The position numbers and the translations under genes were made by a program. The notes under the pieces were generated by a model. It saw nothing but the letters and a program-made list of their open reading frames with translations, was not told the origin of the DNA and searched no databases. A stretch of 64,000 nucleotides of DNA from Dorea sp. AM10-31 (GTDB taxonomy: Bacteria; Bacillota; Clostridia; Lachnospirales; Lachnospiraceae), in NCBI RefSeq assembly GCF_003435815.1, contig NZ_QTUV01000001.1, forward strand, positions 510,581-574,580, read 5' to 3'. The stretch's first letter is position 1; each line of letters begins with the position of its first letter. Shown in pieces: positions 16,842-24,166 of the stretch.

Positions 16842-17584
16842 TATCTTCTTCCCCTCCTTTTTCTTGTTTTTTTCATATCTGATTCGCTCTCAATAAACAG
16901 ATCACTATCTGGAATAGAAGTCAATGGAACAAGATCAAAATATTTCTCCATATCCTCGGATGAGTGGATCGTATCATCCATCAGATATCCTGCGATTAGT
17001 ACACCTGCACAGGCTATCAGTCCTAACAATGCGCCCATGATTGTATACTTGCCATAGCTTGGATTCGCCTTATGATCTGCAACTTTCGCATGCTGTGCAA
17101 AGTTGGGTGTCATCGCACTCATTGTGTCCGGCAGATAATCCATTGCCACTTCCGCCATCGTATCAGCTAACTCTTTTGCTTTCTCCGGATCTGTACTTGT
17201 CGCTTTAATCTCCAGGATTCGTGTATCATCCGGATTAGTTAAAGTATATGCCTTTTTCAGATTCTCTGATGTTGTATTCAAATCCAGTTTTTTGATTACC
17301 TTATCTAATACCGGATAGCTGAGCATTAACTGTTCATAGTCGGATGTCAGTGAAGTTCCGAGGTTCAGATCATTTAAATTCACCACGGAGTTTTCAGATG
17401 TTGTTACAATATAAAGTTTGGCTGTTGATTCATAAGTTGGCTTAATGCCGAAAAATGCAAATGCATTAAATAACACAGCTCCTGCTAAAAAGCAGACCAG
17501 TAAATAATGCCATTTTTCTAAAAGCATCCCTGCCACTTCCAGCAAATCAATTTCCAATTCATCATTTGATTGTTTTTGGTTCAT
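16841..17584 (-). CDS. Wzz/YveK-type polysaccharide co-polymerase, kinase modulator
   Basis: A 247-residue membrane protein with a Wzz domain. One transmembrane helix lies near residues 27-52 (YLLVCFLAGAVLFNAFAFFG) and a second near 185-205 (GALLGLIACAGVLIAGYLMD), with an extracellular loop between them. The cytoplasmic C-terminus ends in a very basic KKTRKRRGRR. Such proteins activate the partner CpsD-type kinase and set polymer length. The ATG at 17584 with AAGGAG upstream is preferred to one nine codons earlier. It sits between the LCP gene and the kinase gene in the standard order for these operons. Confidence 0.88.
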   Translation of the reverse strand: MNQKQSNDELEIDLLEVAGMLLEKWHYLLVCFLAGAVLFNAFAFFGIKPTYESTAKLYIVTTSENSVVNLNDLNLGTSLTSDYEQLMLSYPVLDKVIKKLDLNTTSENLKKAYTLTNPDDTRILEIKATSTDPEKAKELADTMAEVAMDYLPDTMSAMTPNFAQHAKVADHKANPSYGKYTIMGALLGLIACAGVLIAGYLMDDTIHSSEDMEKYFDLVPLTSIPDSDLFIESESDMKKTRKRRGRR

Positions 17585-17638
17585 GTTGCTTCTCCTTATT
17601 ATACCTTTCATACCTTTATCAACGACAGTACTCTGTCG

Positions 17639-18646
17639 TTATTTTTGTTTCTTATAAAACAGCTCCAGTTCAACCTGTTTTAAGCTGTCCTTATCTGGTG
17701 TAAATGTCTGCCATCCGTCATCGTCAAAACCTTCTTTTCCTTTCACCGTCAGTTTTGTATCAGCTTTGGCAGACGCCATCAATACTGCAAGCTTGGAAAA
17801 CTGCTGCGCTGTAATATTCGTCGTCATATAATCCTGCAATGTATTGTAAACTTCCAGTGGAAACTTTTTATTTTCATTGCATTTCTTATAAAACGCCTGT
17901 TTAAATGCAACTTCATATACCTGCTGCCGTTTCATACGGTTGTCGTTCAGTCCGTCTCCAACGTCTTTACGCTCGCGGACAAATGTTTCTGCATCGTTTC
18001 CTTTTAAAGTGACCGTCTTTCCTTTTATAAGTGTTTTGCTTCCTGGAAATTCGTCTGTAATTTTCACAATTACGCCGCCAACCATATCATTCACCGGAAC
18101 AATCGCTCCCATATTAACCATGGCATATCCGTCAATCTTCTGTCCATCAAACAGATTTGATACCGCATCTACTGTATTTTCTGCCCGTTTTTTATGATCC
18201 AGACTCATCGCATGTGCCAGTGACAGTTGAATCTTCGTAGTAGCGAGATATTCTCCCTTATCACTCAGGCTTTTTACATTTGTCATCGTGTTACGGTCAA
18301 TTGTTAACGTCTTACAAGTGTCTGTACTCCGATCCTGTACAACCAAAGCAAGTGTATCGCATTGTCCGGTTCCATCATACTCTTTGAGCTTCTTAATCTT
18401 GTCTGAAGAATCAATTCCCGCTATTAAATATGTAGAAATATTTTTCTTCGGAACGTACGTCTCTCCTTTGTAAACAATGGACTCATCTTTTTCCGTATCT
18501 GTACTCTGTACACCCACCGTCCGCGAATCGGCTATTTTGGAAATCCCAGCGATCACTCCTATCATAAAAATAATAAGCACAATCGCAATAATACTTTTCT
18601 TTTTCAGTCGTTTTTTTTCTGCCTGTTCTTCGTATTGCTTCTTCAT
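17639..18646 (-). CDS. LytR-CpsA-Psr (LCP) family protein
   Basis: A 335-residue membrane-anchored protein. A basic N-terminus is followed by one transmembrane helix (IIAIVLIIFMIGVIAGI, about 19-35) and an extracellular LCP domain at about 70-250. Signature stretches include DTLALVVQD, TLTIDRNTM and the NDNRMKRQQ region with its conserved arginines. LCP enzymes attach polymers such as teichoic acid or capsule from a lipid carrier to peptidoglycan. Its operon with a tyrosine kinase and phosphatase suggests attachment of the exopolysaccharide. The sequence is somewhat divergent from canonical members, so a regulatory role cannot be excluded. Confidence 0.82.
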   Translation of the reverse strand: MKKQYEEQAEKKRLKKKSIIAIVLIIFMIGVIAGISKIADSRTVGVQSTDTEKDESIVYKGETYVPKKNISTYLIAGIDSSDKIKKLKEYDGTGQCDTLALVVQDRSTDTCKTLTIDRNTMTNVKSLSDKGEYLATTKIQLSLAHAMSLDHKKRAENTVDAVSNLFDGQKIDGYAMVNMGAIVPVNDMVGGVIVKITDEFPGSKTLIKGKTVTLKGNDAETFVRERKDVGDGLNDNRMKRQQVYEVAFKQAFYKKCNENKKFPLEVYNTLQDYMTTNITAQQFSKLAVLMASAKADTKLTVKGKEGFDDDGWQTFTPDKDSLKQVELELFYKKQK

Positions 18647-18715
18647 AAGAGCCTTCTTTCATATGTCTGTATGTAATTATCCTTTTGCTTCTTATTTAAT
18701 GTTATACGTTTTATC

Positions 18716-18838
18716 TTAACCCATCAGATTTTTGATCATTGCCTGCCCGCCTGTCGGGTACATGACTTCACATGCCAGAAGTCCGATTAATATAACTCCT
18801 AATATCACACTGCATACAATCACTTTCTTCTTTGTCAT
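18716..18838 (-). CDS. 40-residue putative lipoprotein or membrane peptide
   Basis: A small ORF encoding a 40-residue peptide: a basic start (MTKKKVIVCS), a hydrophobic helix (VILGVILIGLLAC, 11-23) and a short tail of about 17 residues. LLAC fits a lipobox, so it may be a tiny lipoprotein; otherwise it is a single-pass peptide. AGAGGAG lies ten bases before the ATG. It is placed between the phosphatase and LCP genes with gaps of 33 and 69 bp on the same strand, so it is likely part of the operon. Function unknown. Confidence 0.6.
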   Translation of the reverse strand: MTKKKVIVCSVILGVILIGLLACEVMYPTGGQAMIKNLMG

Positions 18839-18871
18839 ATCACATATACTCCTCTCTGTAATATACTGACT

Positions 18872-19591
18872 TTATTTCAAAATCGCAGACAGTAGCTTTT
18901 CCCCCTGTCTGTCAATCTGTTCCAGTACTTCTTTTCCGGCTTTTTTCTCTAAAATATCACGACCATCTTGCAAATTCGGCACTCTGTGATGTGCGCCATG
19001 GCAATCACTTCCCAGAACATGTGCTTTTCCTTCTTTAAATAACTTTACAAGATTTCTGGTGTGCATCCAGCTGTCAAATGCATCTGCATTGATCTGAATG
19101 GAAACTGGAAGTTCCAGTAGTTCTTTTATCCACTTTTTATTACCGGGGATCAACAGGAAGCGATCTAAATGTGCGATTATTATCTGAAACTTTCGCTCCT
19201 TTATCAGATACTCTACTTCCTTTATCTGCTGGCTATTCCATACTTCAAAAGGCATTTCAAGCAACATTAAATTTGTTCCTTGAATGGCCAGTTTTTCAAT
19301 ATCCCGTGCACGGCTGATTCCGTCAAAAAAAGCCACCTCGGCACCGAGTATAATCCGGGGTTCTGTCTCTTCCGACGCTTCGACAGTGTCGTGGAACCGA
19401 ACCCAAGCTTCTTCACGCCTCTTTAAAAAGTTATCAATTCTGTCTTGTGACGCATAAAAATGGGGTGTCGCCAGCATGAGATCTACTTCTTGTTGTCTGG
19501 CCATCTGATGCATATTATACGATGTCTCCAAATTCCTGGCTCCATCATCTATTCCCGGCAGAATGTGGGAATGAAAATCTATCTTACTCAT
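18872..19591 (-). CDS. CpsB/CapC-family protein-tyrosine phosphatase
   Basis: A 239-residue PHP-fold, metal-dependent phosphatase that reverses the BY-kinase. The N-terminal metal motif DFHSHILPGIDDGA is followed by the conserved LMLATPHFY, and a C-terminal LGSDCHGAHHR supplies further ligands. It is the first gene of the exopolysaccharide regulatory operon. Its start codon overlaps the last of three 20-bp-pitch repeats, and no strong ribosome binding site is visible, which suggests controlled translation. Spacing and order match CapC/YwqE operons. Confidence 0.93.
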   Translation of the reverse strand: MSKIDFHSHILPGIDDGARNLETSYNMHQMARQQEVDLMLATPHFYASQDRIDNFLKRREEAWVRFHDTVEASEETEPRIILGAEVAFFDGISRARDIEKLAIQGTNLMLLEMPFEVWNSQQIKEVEYLIKERKFQIIIAHLDRFLLIPGNKKWIKELLELPVSIQINADAFDSWMHTRNLVKLFKEGKAHVLGSDCHGAHHRVPNLQDGRDILEKKAGKEVLEQIDRQGEKLLSAILK

Positions 19592-19641
19592 AACTTCTAA
19601 CCAATTTTTATAACTCTAACCATTTATATATAACTCTCTAA
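19590..19641 (-). promoter_or_regulatory. Three repeats at 20-bp pitch ending on the start codon of the phosphatase gene
   Basis: On the plus strand ATAACTTCTAA (19590), ATAACTCTAA (19610) and ATAACTCTCTAA (19630) recur at exactly 20-bp intervals. The first copy includes the ATG of the phosphatase gene. The constant pitch of about two helical turns points to a bound protein; because the repeats are in the 5' leader they could also act on the mRNA. Confidence 0.5.
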
Positions 19642-19687
19642 TAATTCTTATGTATATTATCACAAAGTTTAACAAACTGCAACCTTT

Positions 19688-20365
19688 TTAAACCAAATGA
19701 TATACCCGCAGTGTATTCTCCAGATACTGCACTGTGCGATGAACAGCCTGCGCAAGTGTAGGTTTGTTTTTATCAATGCGCATGGTCTCCAGCATTCCTC
19801 TGAAAATCAGGATACTCATCTCATTTAACTCACTGATTTCTTTATCTGTCAGATTATATTCTTTTTCCTGCAATACTTTTGTCAGAAGCATTTGATTTCT
19901 TTTATAAAAATCTCCATTTGCCATAAATTCTTCGTATTCTTCTATTTCTTCTACTTTTTCCTGTGGAAAAATTTCATAATACCGACGAAATATCTCCGTC
20001 ATATTTGTCTCTCCAAGCGGGCTAAAAAATAAGAAGTTGTAAATGCGTGGATGACGAAATGCCTGCTCGCAAAAACATCTCCATTCTCCAAGATACCATT
20101 CTCTCATACTCTTGCCTTCTGAATATTTGATCTGCGATGTTTTTACATACTCATTTAGACATTTCACACTTGCAAACATTTCCAGCTCATCCAGGCTGTC
20201 AAAATAATTGTATAAAGTTGCGCTGTTATATTTGGCACGTTCTGCAACTTTTCGGATCGTCAGATTCTCAATCCCGATCTCTTCCATCAATTCTATCGTT
20301 GCATTGATAAAATATGCCATTACGCGCTTTCTCTTCTGTTCTCTCCGAAAATTTCTTGTAATCAT
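19688..20365 (-). CDS. TetR-family transcriptional regulator
   Basis: A 225-residue TetR/AcrR-type regulator. The helix-turn-helix occupies about residues 10-55 (RVMAYFINATIELMEEIG, then LTIRKVAERAKYNSATLYNYF). The larger C-terminal part is helical and variable, as in ligand-binding dimerisation domains of this family. It stands alone between spoIIID and the exopolysaccharide operon and is oriented towards the latter, with about 100 bp between its stop and that operon's first gene. Its target and ligand are unknown. Confidence 0.88.
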   Translation of the reverse strand: MITRNFRREQKRKRVMAYFINATIELMEEIGIENLTIRKVAERAKYNSATLYNYFDSLDELEMFASVKCLNEYVKTSQIKYSEGKSMREWYLGEWRCFCEQAFRHPRIYNFLFFSPLGETNMTEIFRRYYEIFPQEKVEEIEEYEEFMANGDFYKRNQMLLTKVLQEKEYNLTDKEISELNEMSILIFRGMLETMRIDKNKPTLAQAVHRTVQYLENTLRVYHLV

Positions 20366-20614
20366 ATTTTCCTCTCGATTCTACTGTAACTTTCTCTAAT
20401 TCATCACCTATCGTACCACATTCCCGTTTACTCTGAAAGTGTCATTTATATTTTTCTATTGACTTAATATATGCCAATCTGTTTTGTCTGTTATTATCTT
20501 TTTTCATCACAGAGACAGGCAGAAGAAAATGCCTGAACACATTCTCCCGCCTGTCTCTACTACCACATTTTCAGACCTTTATTATAGTACTTGATTCACG
20601 ACATTTAAAAGTCA

Positions 20615-20878
20615 TTATTTTTCTTCAAGATGCCGGTGTAGATATTTCTCTCTTGTAGCCAGTCCGCCTCTGATATGCCGTTCAGATTTATTTCTGTCCA
20701 GGACTTTTCTTGCCTCCTTTGCAAGCGCCGGGTTGATCGCCAGGAGACGGTCTGTCACATCTTTATGTATCGTGCTCTTGCTCACCCCAAATTGTTTTGC
20801 TGTCTGTCGCACCGTTGCTTCATGTTCAATGATATAATATGCAATCTCTACCGCCCGCTCTTCGATGTAATCTTTCAT
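20615..20878 (-). CDS. spoIIID: SpoIIID, mother-cell sporulation regulator
   Basis: An 87-residue DNA-binding protein that switches the mother-cell programme under sigma-E. The start MKDYIEERAVEIAYYI aligns with the known SpoIIID N-terminus, so the ATG at 20878 is secure. The helix-turn-helix is VRQTAKQFGVSKSTIHKDV (about 23-41), followed by the conserved NPALAKEARKVLDRNKSERHIRGG. The only ribosome binding site (AGGGG) is inside a 16-bp perfect stem directly upstream, which is unusual. Its presence marks the organism as a spore former. Confidence 0.97.
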   Translation of the reverse strand: MKDYIEERAVEIAYYIIEHEATVRQTAKQFGVSKSTIHKDVTDRLLAINPALAKEARKVLDRNKSERHIRGGLATREKYLHRHLEEK

Positions 20879-20880
20879 AT

Positions 20881-20927
20881 AAAAACCCCTGCATAGTTTG
20901 TTTTTTACAATCTATGCAGGGGTTTTT
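20881..20927 (-). promoter_or_regulatory. Perfect 16-bp hairpin that contains the spoIIID ribosome binding site
   Basis: AAAAACCCCTGCATAG pairs perfectly with CTATGCAGGGGTTTTT around a 15-base loop. On the minus strand the stem ends two bases before the spoIIID ATG, and GGGG in its 3' arm, seven bases from the ATG, is the only candidate Shine-Dalgarno. The A/T flanks also make it look like a terminator for read-through from upstream. Confidence 0.8.
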
Positions 20928-20940
20928 TAATGTATGTCTG

Positions 20941-21238
20941 ATTCGATTTTCCTACTCCCATATCTTCCGGCTACAATGTTGCCTGTGCGCTTGGTGTAAT
21001 GGATACAGATCGGTAACTTTCTGCAATACCGGTAATTGTCAATGCTACAAAGTAAATGATGATAGATGTGCCCATAACTTTCATTGCTCCGATCGGTGCA
21101 TACACATTCATAGCTGTTTGATAAAACTAACAGATAAACCCAATAATCAGAAGCACTGTATACTGAGTATTTTTAAATAATTTCAAAGGAATTAATGGCT
21201 CATTGGCCTTTTCTTCCTTTTTTGCTGTCGTTCTATAT
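20941..21238 (-). pseudogene. Remnant of an MFS (DHA2-type) transporter gene
   Basis: Between the amidohydrolase and spoIIID, one minus-strand frame reads KANEPLIPLKLFKN, TVLLIIGFI, a stop, then YAPIGAMKVMGTSIIIYF, ALTITGIAESYRSVSI, a stop, and PEDMGVGKS. These segments match the cytoplasmic loop and late membrane helices of DHA2-type major facilitator exporters, but the stretch is far too short for one and large parts are missing. There is no start. The adjacent M20 gene may once have been co-transcribed with this transporter. Confidence 0.65.
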
Positions 21239-22414
21239 TTAATTGTTATTTTTTAACCACTGTGTCGCACAATGTGCGAGGCATCCTGAACCGATCGGAC
21301 ACACGTCTTCGTTGAACTGTACTTTCGGATTGTGTGCACCATACTGTCCTCTCTCATCTGTATATCCTGCTGACAGATAGATAAATGTAGATGGAATCTT
21401 CTCCACAATTGTTGCAAAATCTTCCGATGCGCTTGCTGAAATTCCCGGATATGGAGTTAAACCAGGAATATCCATTTCTTTCATATATCCTACAATCTCA
21501 TCGGTCAGTTTCGGATCACAGATCAGAGGTGGTACTTCTGAAAGCATGGTAATCTCTGCCGTTCCGCCGTAACTTTCTGCTGTCTTTACTGCTGCTTCTT
21601 TCATTCTTCGTACCATAAGTTCTCTCGCCTGCTTATCATTGCTGCGGATTGTTCCTTCGATTACTGCCGTATCCGGGATGATATTTGCAGCTGTTCCGCC
21701 TTCAAATTTACCGACTGTCATAACACATGCTTTTGTCGGATCAACCTCTCTTGCCATGATTGCTTCCAGAGCTGTGTAAATGTGAACTCCGATATTGATC
21801 GGATCAATGGCATTCTGTGGATATGCACCGTGTGAACCTTTTCCTTTAATATCAATCCTGAATCCGTCCACGGAATACATCATTGTTCCGTTATCGTTAT
21901 ACATAAAAATTCCTACCGGCATCTGTCCTGCTGCCACATGATAGGCAAGTGCGGCATCAACTTTTGGATTCTCTAGTATTCCGTTCTCAATCATATCTTT
22001 GCTTCCTTCAAAAGTCTCTTCTGCCGGCTGGAACATAAACTTAATTGTTCCCTGTAATTCAGATTCATTTTCCTTCAGCATCTTTGCCGCTGTTAAAAGC
22101 ATTGCTGCATGGAAATCGTGTCCGCACGCATGTGCTTCCTGACCGGACGGACATGCAAACGGTTCCCCACTCTCTTCCGGCATCGGAAGTGCATCCATAT
22201 CTGCCCGAAGCATCAGAACCTTTCCACCCTTTCCCAGTGTTGCCGTCACACCATGACCACATTCTTTTGGCTCTAAGCCATATTCTTTTAATTTTCCCAT
22301 AACAAATGCCTGCGCTTTTGGCATATTTAAGCCAACTTCTGCATTCGTATGAAGATAGCGGCGGTTAGCAACGGTCTCTTCGCTCAGTTCCTTCGCTCTC
22401 TCATAATAGTTCAT
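21239..22414 (-). CDS. M20-family amidohydrolase
   Basis: A 391-residue metallo-amidohydrolase of the M20D type (hippurate hydrolase, N-acyl amino acid or aminobenzoyl-glutamate amidohydrolases). The metal-binding motif HACGHDFHAA near 97-106 and the Glu-rich QPAEET follow the family pattern, with a dimerisation domain at about 185-300 and a late ASASEDF motif. It should cleave an N-acyl amino acid; the exact substrate cannot be read. It is divergent from a regulator gene across an array of six 11-bp repeats, and a dead transporter gene follows it. Confidence 0.9.
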   Translation of the reverse strand: MNYYERAKELSEETVANRRYLHTNAEVGLNMPKAQAFVMGKLKEYGLEPKECGHGVTATLGKGGKVLMLRADMDALPMPEESGEPFACPSGQEAHACGHDFHAAMLLTAAKMLKENESELQGTIKFMFQPAEETFEGSKDMIENGILENPKVDAALAYHVAAGQMPVGIFMYNDNGTMMYSVDGFRIDIKGKGSHGAYPQNAIDPINIGVHIYTALEAIMAREVDPTKACVMTVGKFEGGTAANIIPDTAVIEGTIRSNDKQARELMVRRMKEAAVKTAESYGGTAEITMLSEVPPLICDPKLTDEIVGYMKEMDIPGLTPYPGISASASEDFATIVEKIPSTFIYLSAGYTDERGQYGAHNPKVQFNEDVCPIGSGCLAHCATQWLKNNN

Positions 22415-22474
22415 ATCGTCTCCTCCTTCTTAATAGCATCTTTCTTTCATACTTTACTCTAATTTTTAAATTGT

Positions 22475-22540
22475 AGAATATATTTAGAATATTTCCGGAA
22501 TATTTGCGGAATATTTATAGAATATTTATGGAATAATCAT
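22475..22540. repeat. Six tandem 11-bp repeats in the amidohydrolase/regulator intergenic region
   Basis: Six consecutive units of 11 bp with consensus RGAATATTTNN start at 22475, 22486, 22497, 22508, 22519 and 22530. The first and last are degenerate. One unit per helical turn places every copy on the same DNA face. They lie between the divergent genes and most likely bind the regulator encoded at 22667. Confidence 0.75.
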
Positions 22541-22594
22541 AGCCGTATTCAATATATCAGTCAACACTTTTCTATAGCTCCTTTTGATTTTTGC

Positions 22595-22600
22595 TATAAT
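22595..22600 (+). promoter_or_regulatory. Extended -10 element of the regulator gene
   Basis: TTGCTATAAT contains a TGN extended -10 and a perfect TATAAT, about 66 bp before the start of the regulator gene and 55 bp after the repeat array. No good -35 is seen. Confidence 0.5.
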
Positions 22601-22666
22601 TTACAATTTTTCGCCTTGAATTATGTGCATTTTTTCAGTAAAATATACAAAGGAAAGGAGAATTTC

Positions 22667-23995
22667 ATGAAAACAAAGATTGTAATTATAACGAGTACAT
22701 ATCTTCATCCTTTTGTTGAAAAAGCTTTTGAAGAATTTAAAGAAGAATGTGATGTCACAATCGCAGATTATACAAATTTTGAACACATCGCAGATATCTA
22801 TAAAAAATACGAAACCATTGCTGACGGTTTTATGGTCAGTGGTACAACAGCCCTGTCTGCAATCGAACATCATGTAGGAGAATTTAAAAAGCCAGTTGTA
22901 TCTTTTCACGCAGATATGATTTCCTTTTACCACGCTCTTGTAAAATTTTTTCTTGAGCGACGTGATTTGGATCCAAAGCGCTGTATTTTTGACTTTATGC
23001 TTCCGATTATTCAATCACCGGGCAATTATGAACATGCTTCTGTTGATTATCTCATCCATGAACTGGATTTAAATAATCTGGCACTTACGATGGATCAATG
23101 GGCAAATAAAAGTACAACCGGCGATTTTTCCATGATTGAAATGAATATTGCATTGAAAATTATCGATCTTTGGAAACAGGATAAAATCGATATGGTATTC
23201 TGCTCTTACAGCAGTACAATCCCCTTATTAGAAGAACACGGAGTTCCTTATTATTTTCTTTATCCTGTAAAAGACCAGTTAGAATCCCAGATCAAGGAAT
23301 TATTGTCCCAGATCCGGCTGGAAAAATACCGCGAGAATCTGCCTGCAGCAATCGCAATTGCTGCGCATGAACCGTCTGTTTCTGATAAAACTGACCAAAT
23401 ACTGGAAGACGCTATTCAGAATATCAAGAAAGAGTTTCTGATCGACGCCATTTTGCAGAAAGAATCCAACGTTTACTACATTTATACCACTCACCGTGTA
23501 GTTGCCATGATTACCAAAAACTTCGAGGTTGGACATATTATCGCAATGTTGAAAAAAAATTACGACATCTCTGCCGCAGTTGGTTATGGAATCGGGAAAA
23601 ATATTACAGATGCGAAAAAGCATGCGGAAAATGCCCTGCGGGAATCCTGGAATACAGATGGAAGTTTTGTGATGAACGAGACCAATCAGCTCATCGGACC
23701 GCTCGGTTCTTCACAGCTTCCGAGTTTTCCGCAAAATCTTCCGGATAACATCTTTAAAATTGCAGAGAATTGCAAACTCTCTACCTTAACGATCCAGAAA
23801 CTGACCTCCATCATCAAAATGACCGGTTCATACGAACTTACAACAAATGAGCTGGCAGACCATATGGGCGTTACTGTCCGGAATGCAAACCGCATTCTCC
23901 GCAATCTGGAAAATGGCGGTGCCGCTACTATTGCCCACACAAGGTCAACTACTTCTAAGGGGCGTCCGGTTAAAGTTTACCGGTTAAAATTATAG
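22667..23995 (+). CDS. Sensor-type regulator with winged helix, divergent from the amidohydrolase
   Basis: A 442-residue protein. The N-terminal 190 residues (MKTKIVIITSTYLHPFVEKA) resemble the paired alpha/beta lobes of the PrpR N-terminal sensory family, which bind small ligands. The C-terminal 60 residues form a winged helix-turn-helix (LTTNELADHMGVTVRNANRI, then GRPVKVYRLKL). There is no sigma-54 ATPase domain, unlike PrpR itself. The start at 22667 is set by AAAGGAG six bases upstream; the frame is open 5' of it without a start signal. Divergence from an M20 amidohydrolase and the helically phased repeats between them suggest that it controls this gene in response to a metabolite. Confidence 0.75.
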   Translation: MKTKIVIITSTYLHPFVEKAFEEFKEECDVTIADYTNFEHIADIYKKYETIADGFMVSGTTALSAIEHHVGEFKKPVVSFHADMISFYHALVKFFLERRDLDPKRCIFDFMLPIIQSPGNYEHASVDYLIHELDLNNLALTMDQWANKSTTGDFSMIEMNIALKIIDLWKQDKIDMVFCSYSSTIPLLEEHGVPYYFLYPVKDQLESQIKELLSQIRLEKYRENLPAAIAIAAHEPSVSDKTDQILEDAIQNIKKEFLIDAILQKESNVYYIYTTHRVVAMITKNFEVGHIIAMLKKNYDISAAVGYGIGKNITDAKKHAENALRESWNTDGSFVMNETNQLIGPLGSSQLPSFPQNLPDNIFKIAENCKLSTLTIQKLTSIIKMTGSYELTTNELADHMGVTVRNANRILRNLENGGAATIAHTRSTTSKGRPVKVYRLKL

Positions 23996-24075
23996 TATTT
24001 AAGAGATCAGTAAATCACTCATCCCGCCGGAGGCTTTTACATAATAAGAAATGCAATTTTCTATCATATAAAAAT

Positions 24076-24121
24076 AGCGTCACAGAAACGATTTAAAAAT
24101 CATTCCTGTGACGCTGTTTTT
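24076..24121. terminator. Bidirectional terminator between convergent genes
   Basis: AGCGTCACAG and CTGTGACGCT pair perfectly, with further A/T pairing inside, and are followed by GTTTTTATT. The mirror side has AAAAATAG, so it can serve both the regulator and the PPIase gene. Confidence 0.85.
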
Positions 24122-24166
24122 ATTATTGAAATTAAATCTCATATTTTGCTCTATGCAGCTGTCCGA

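Noticed and set aside
20511-20558. Inverted repeat AGAGACAGGC/GCCTGTCTCT between the TetR and spoIIID genes
   Set aside because: The stem is good but the loop is 28 bases and there is no T-run on either strand, so I do not call it a terminator.
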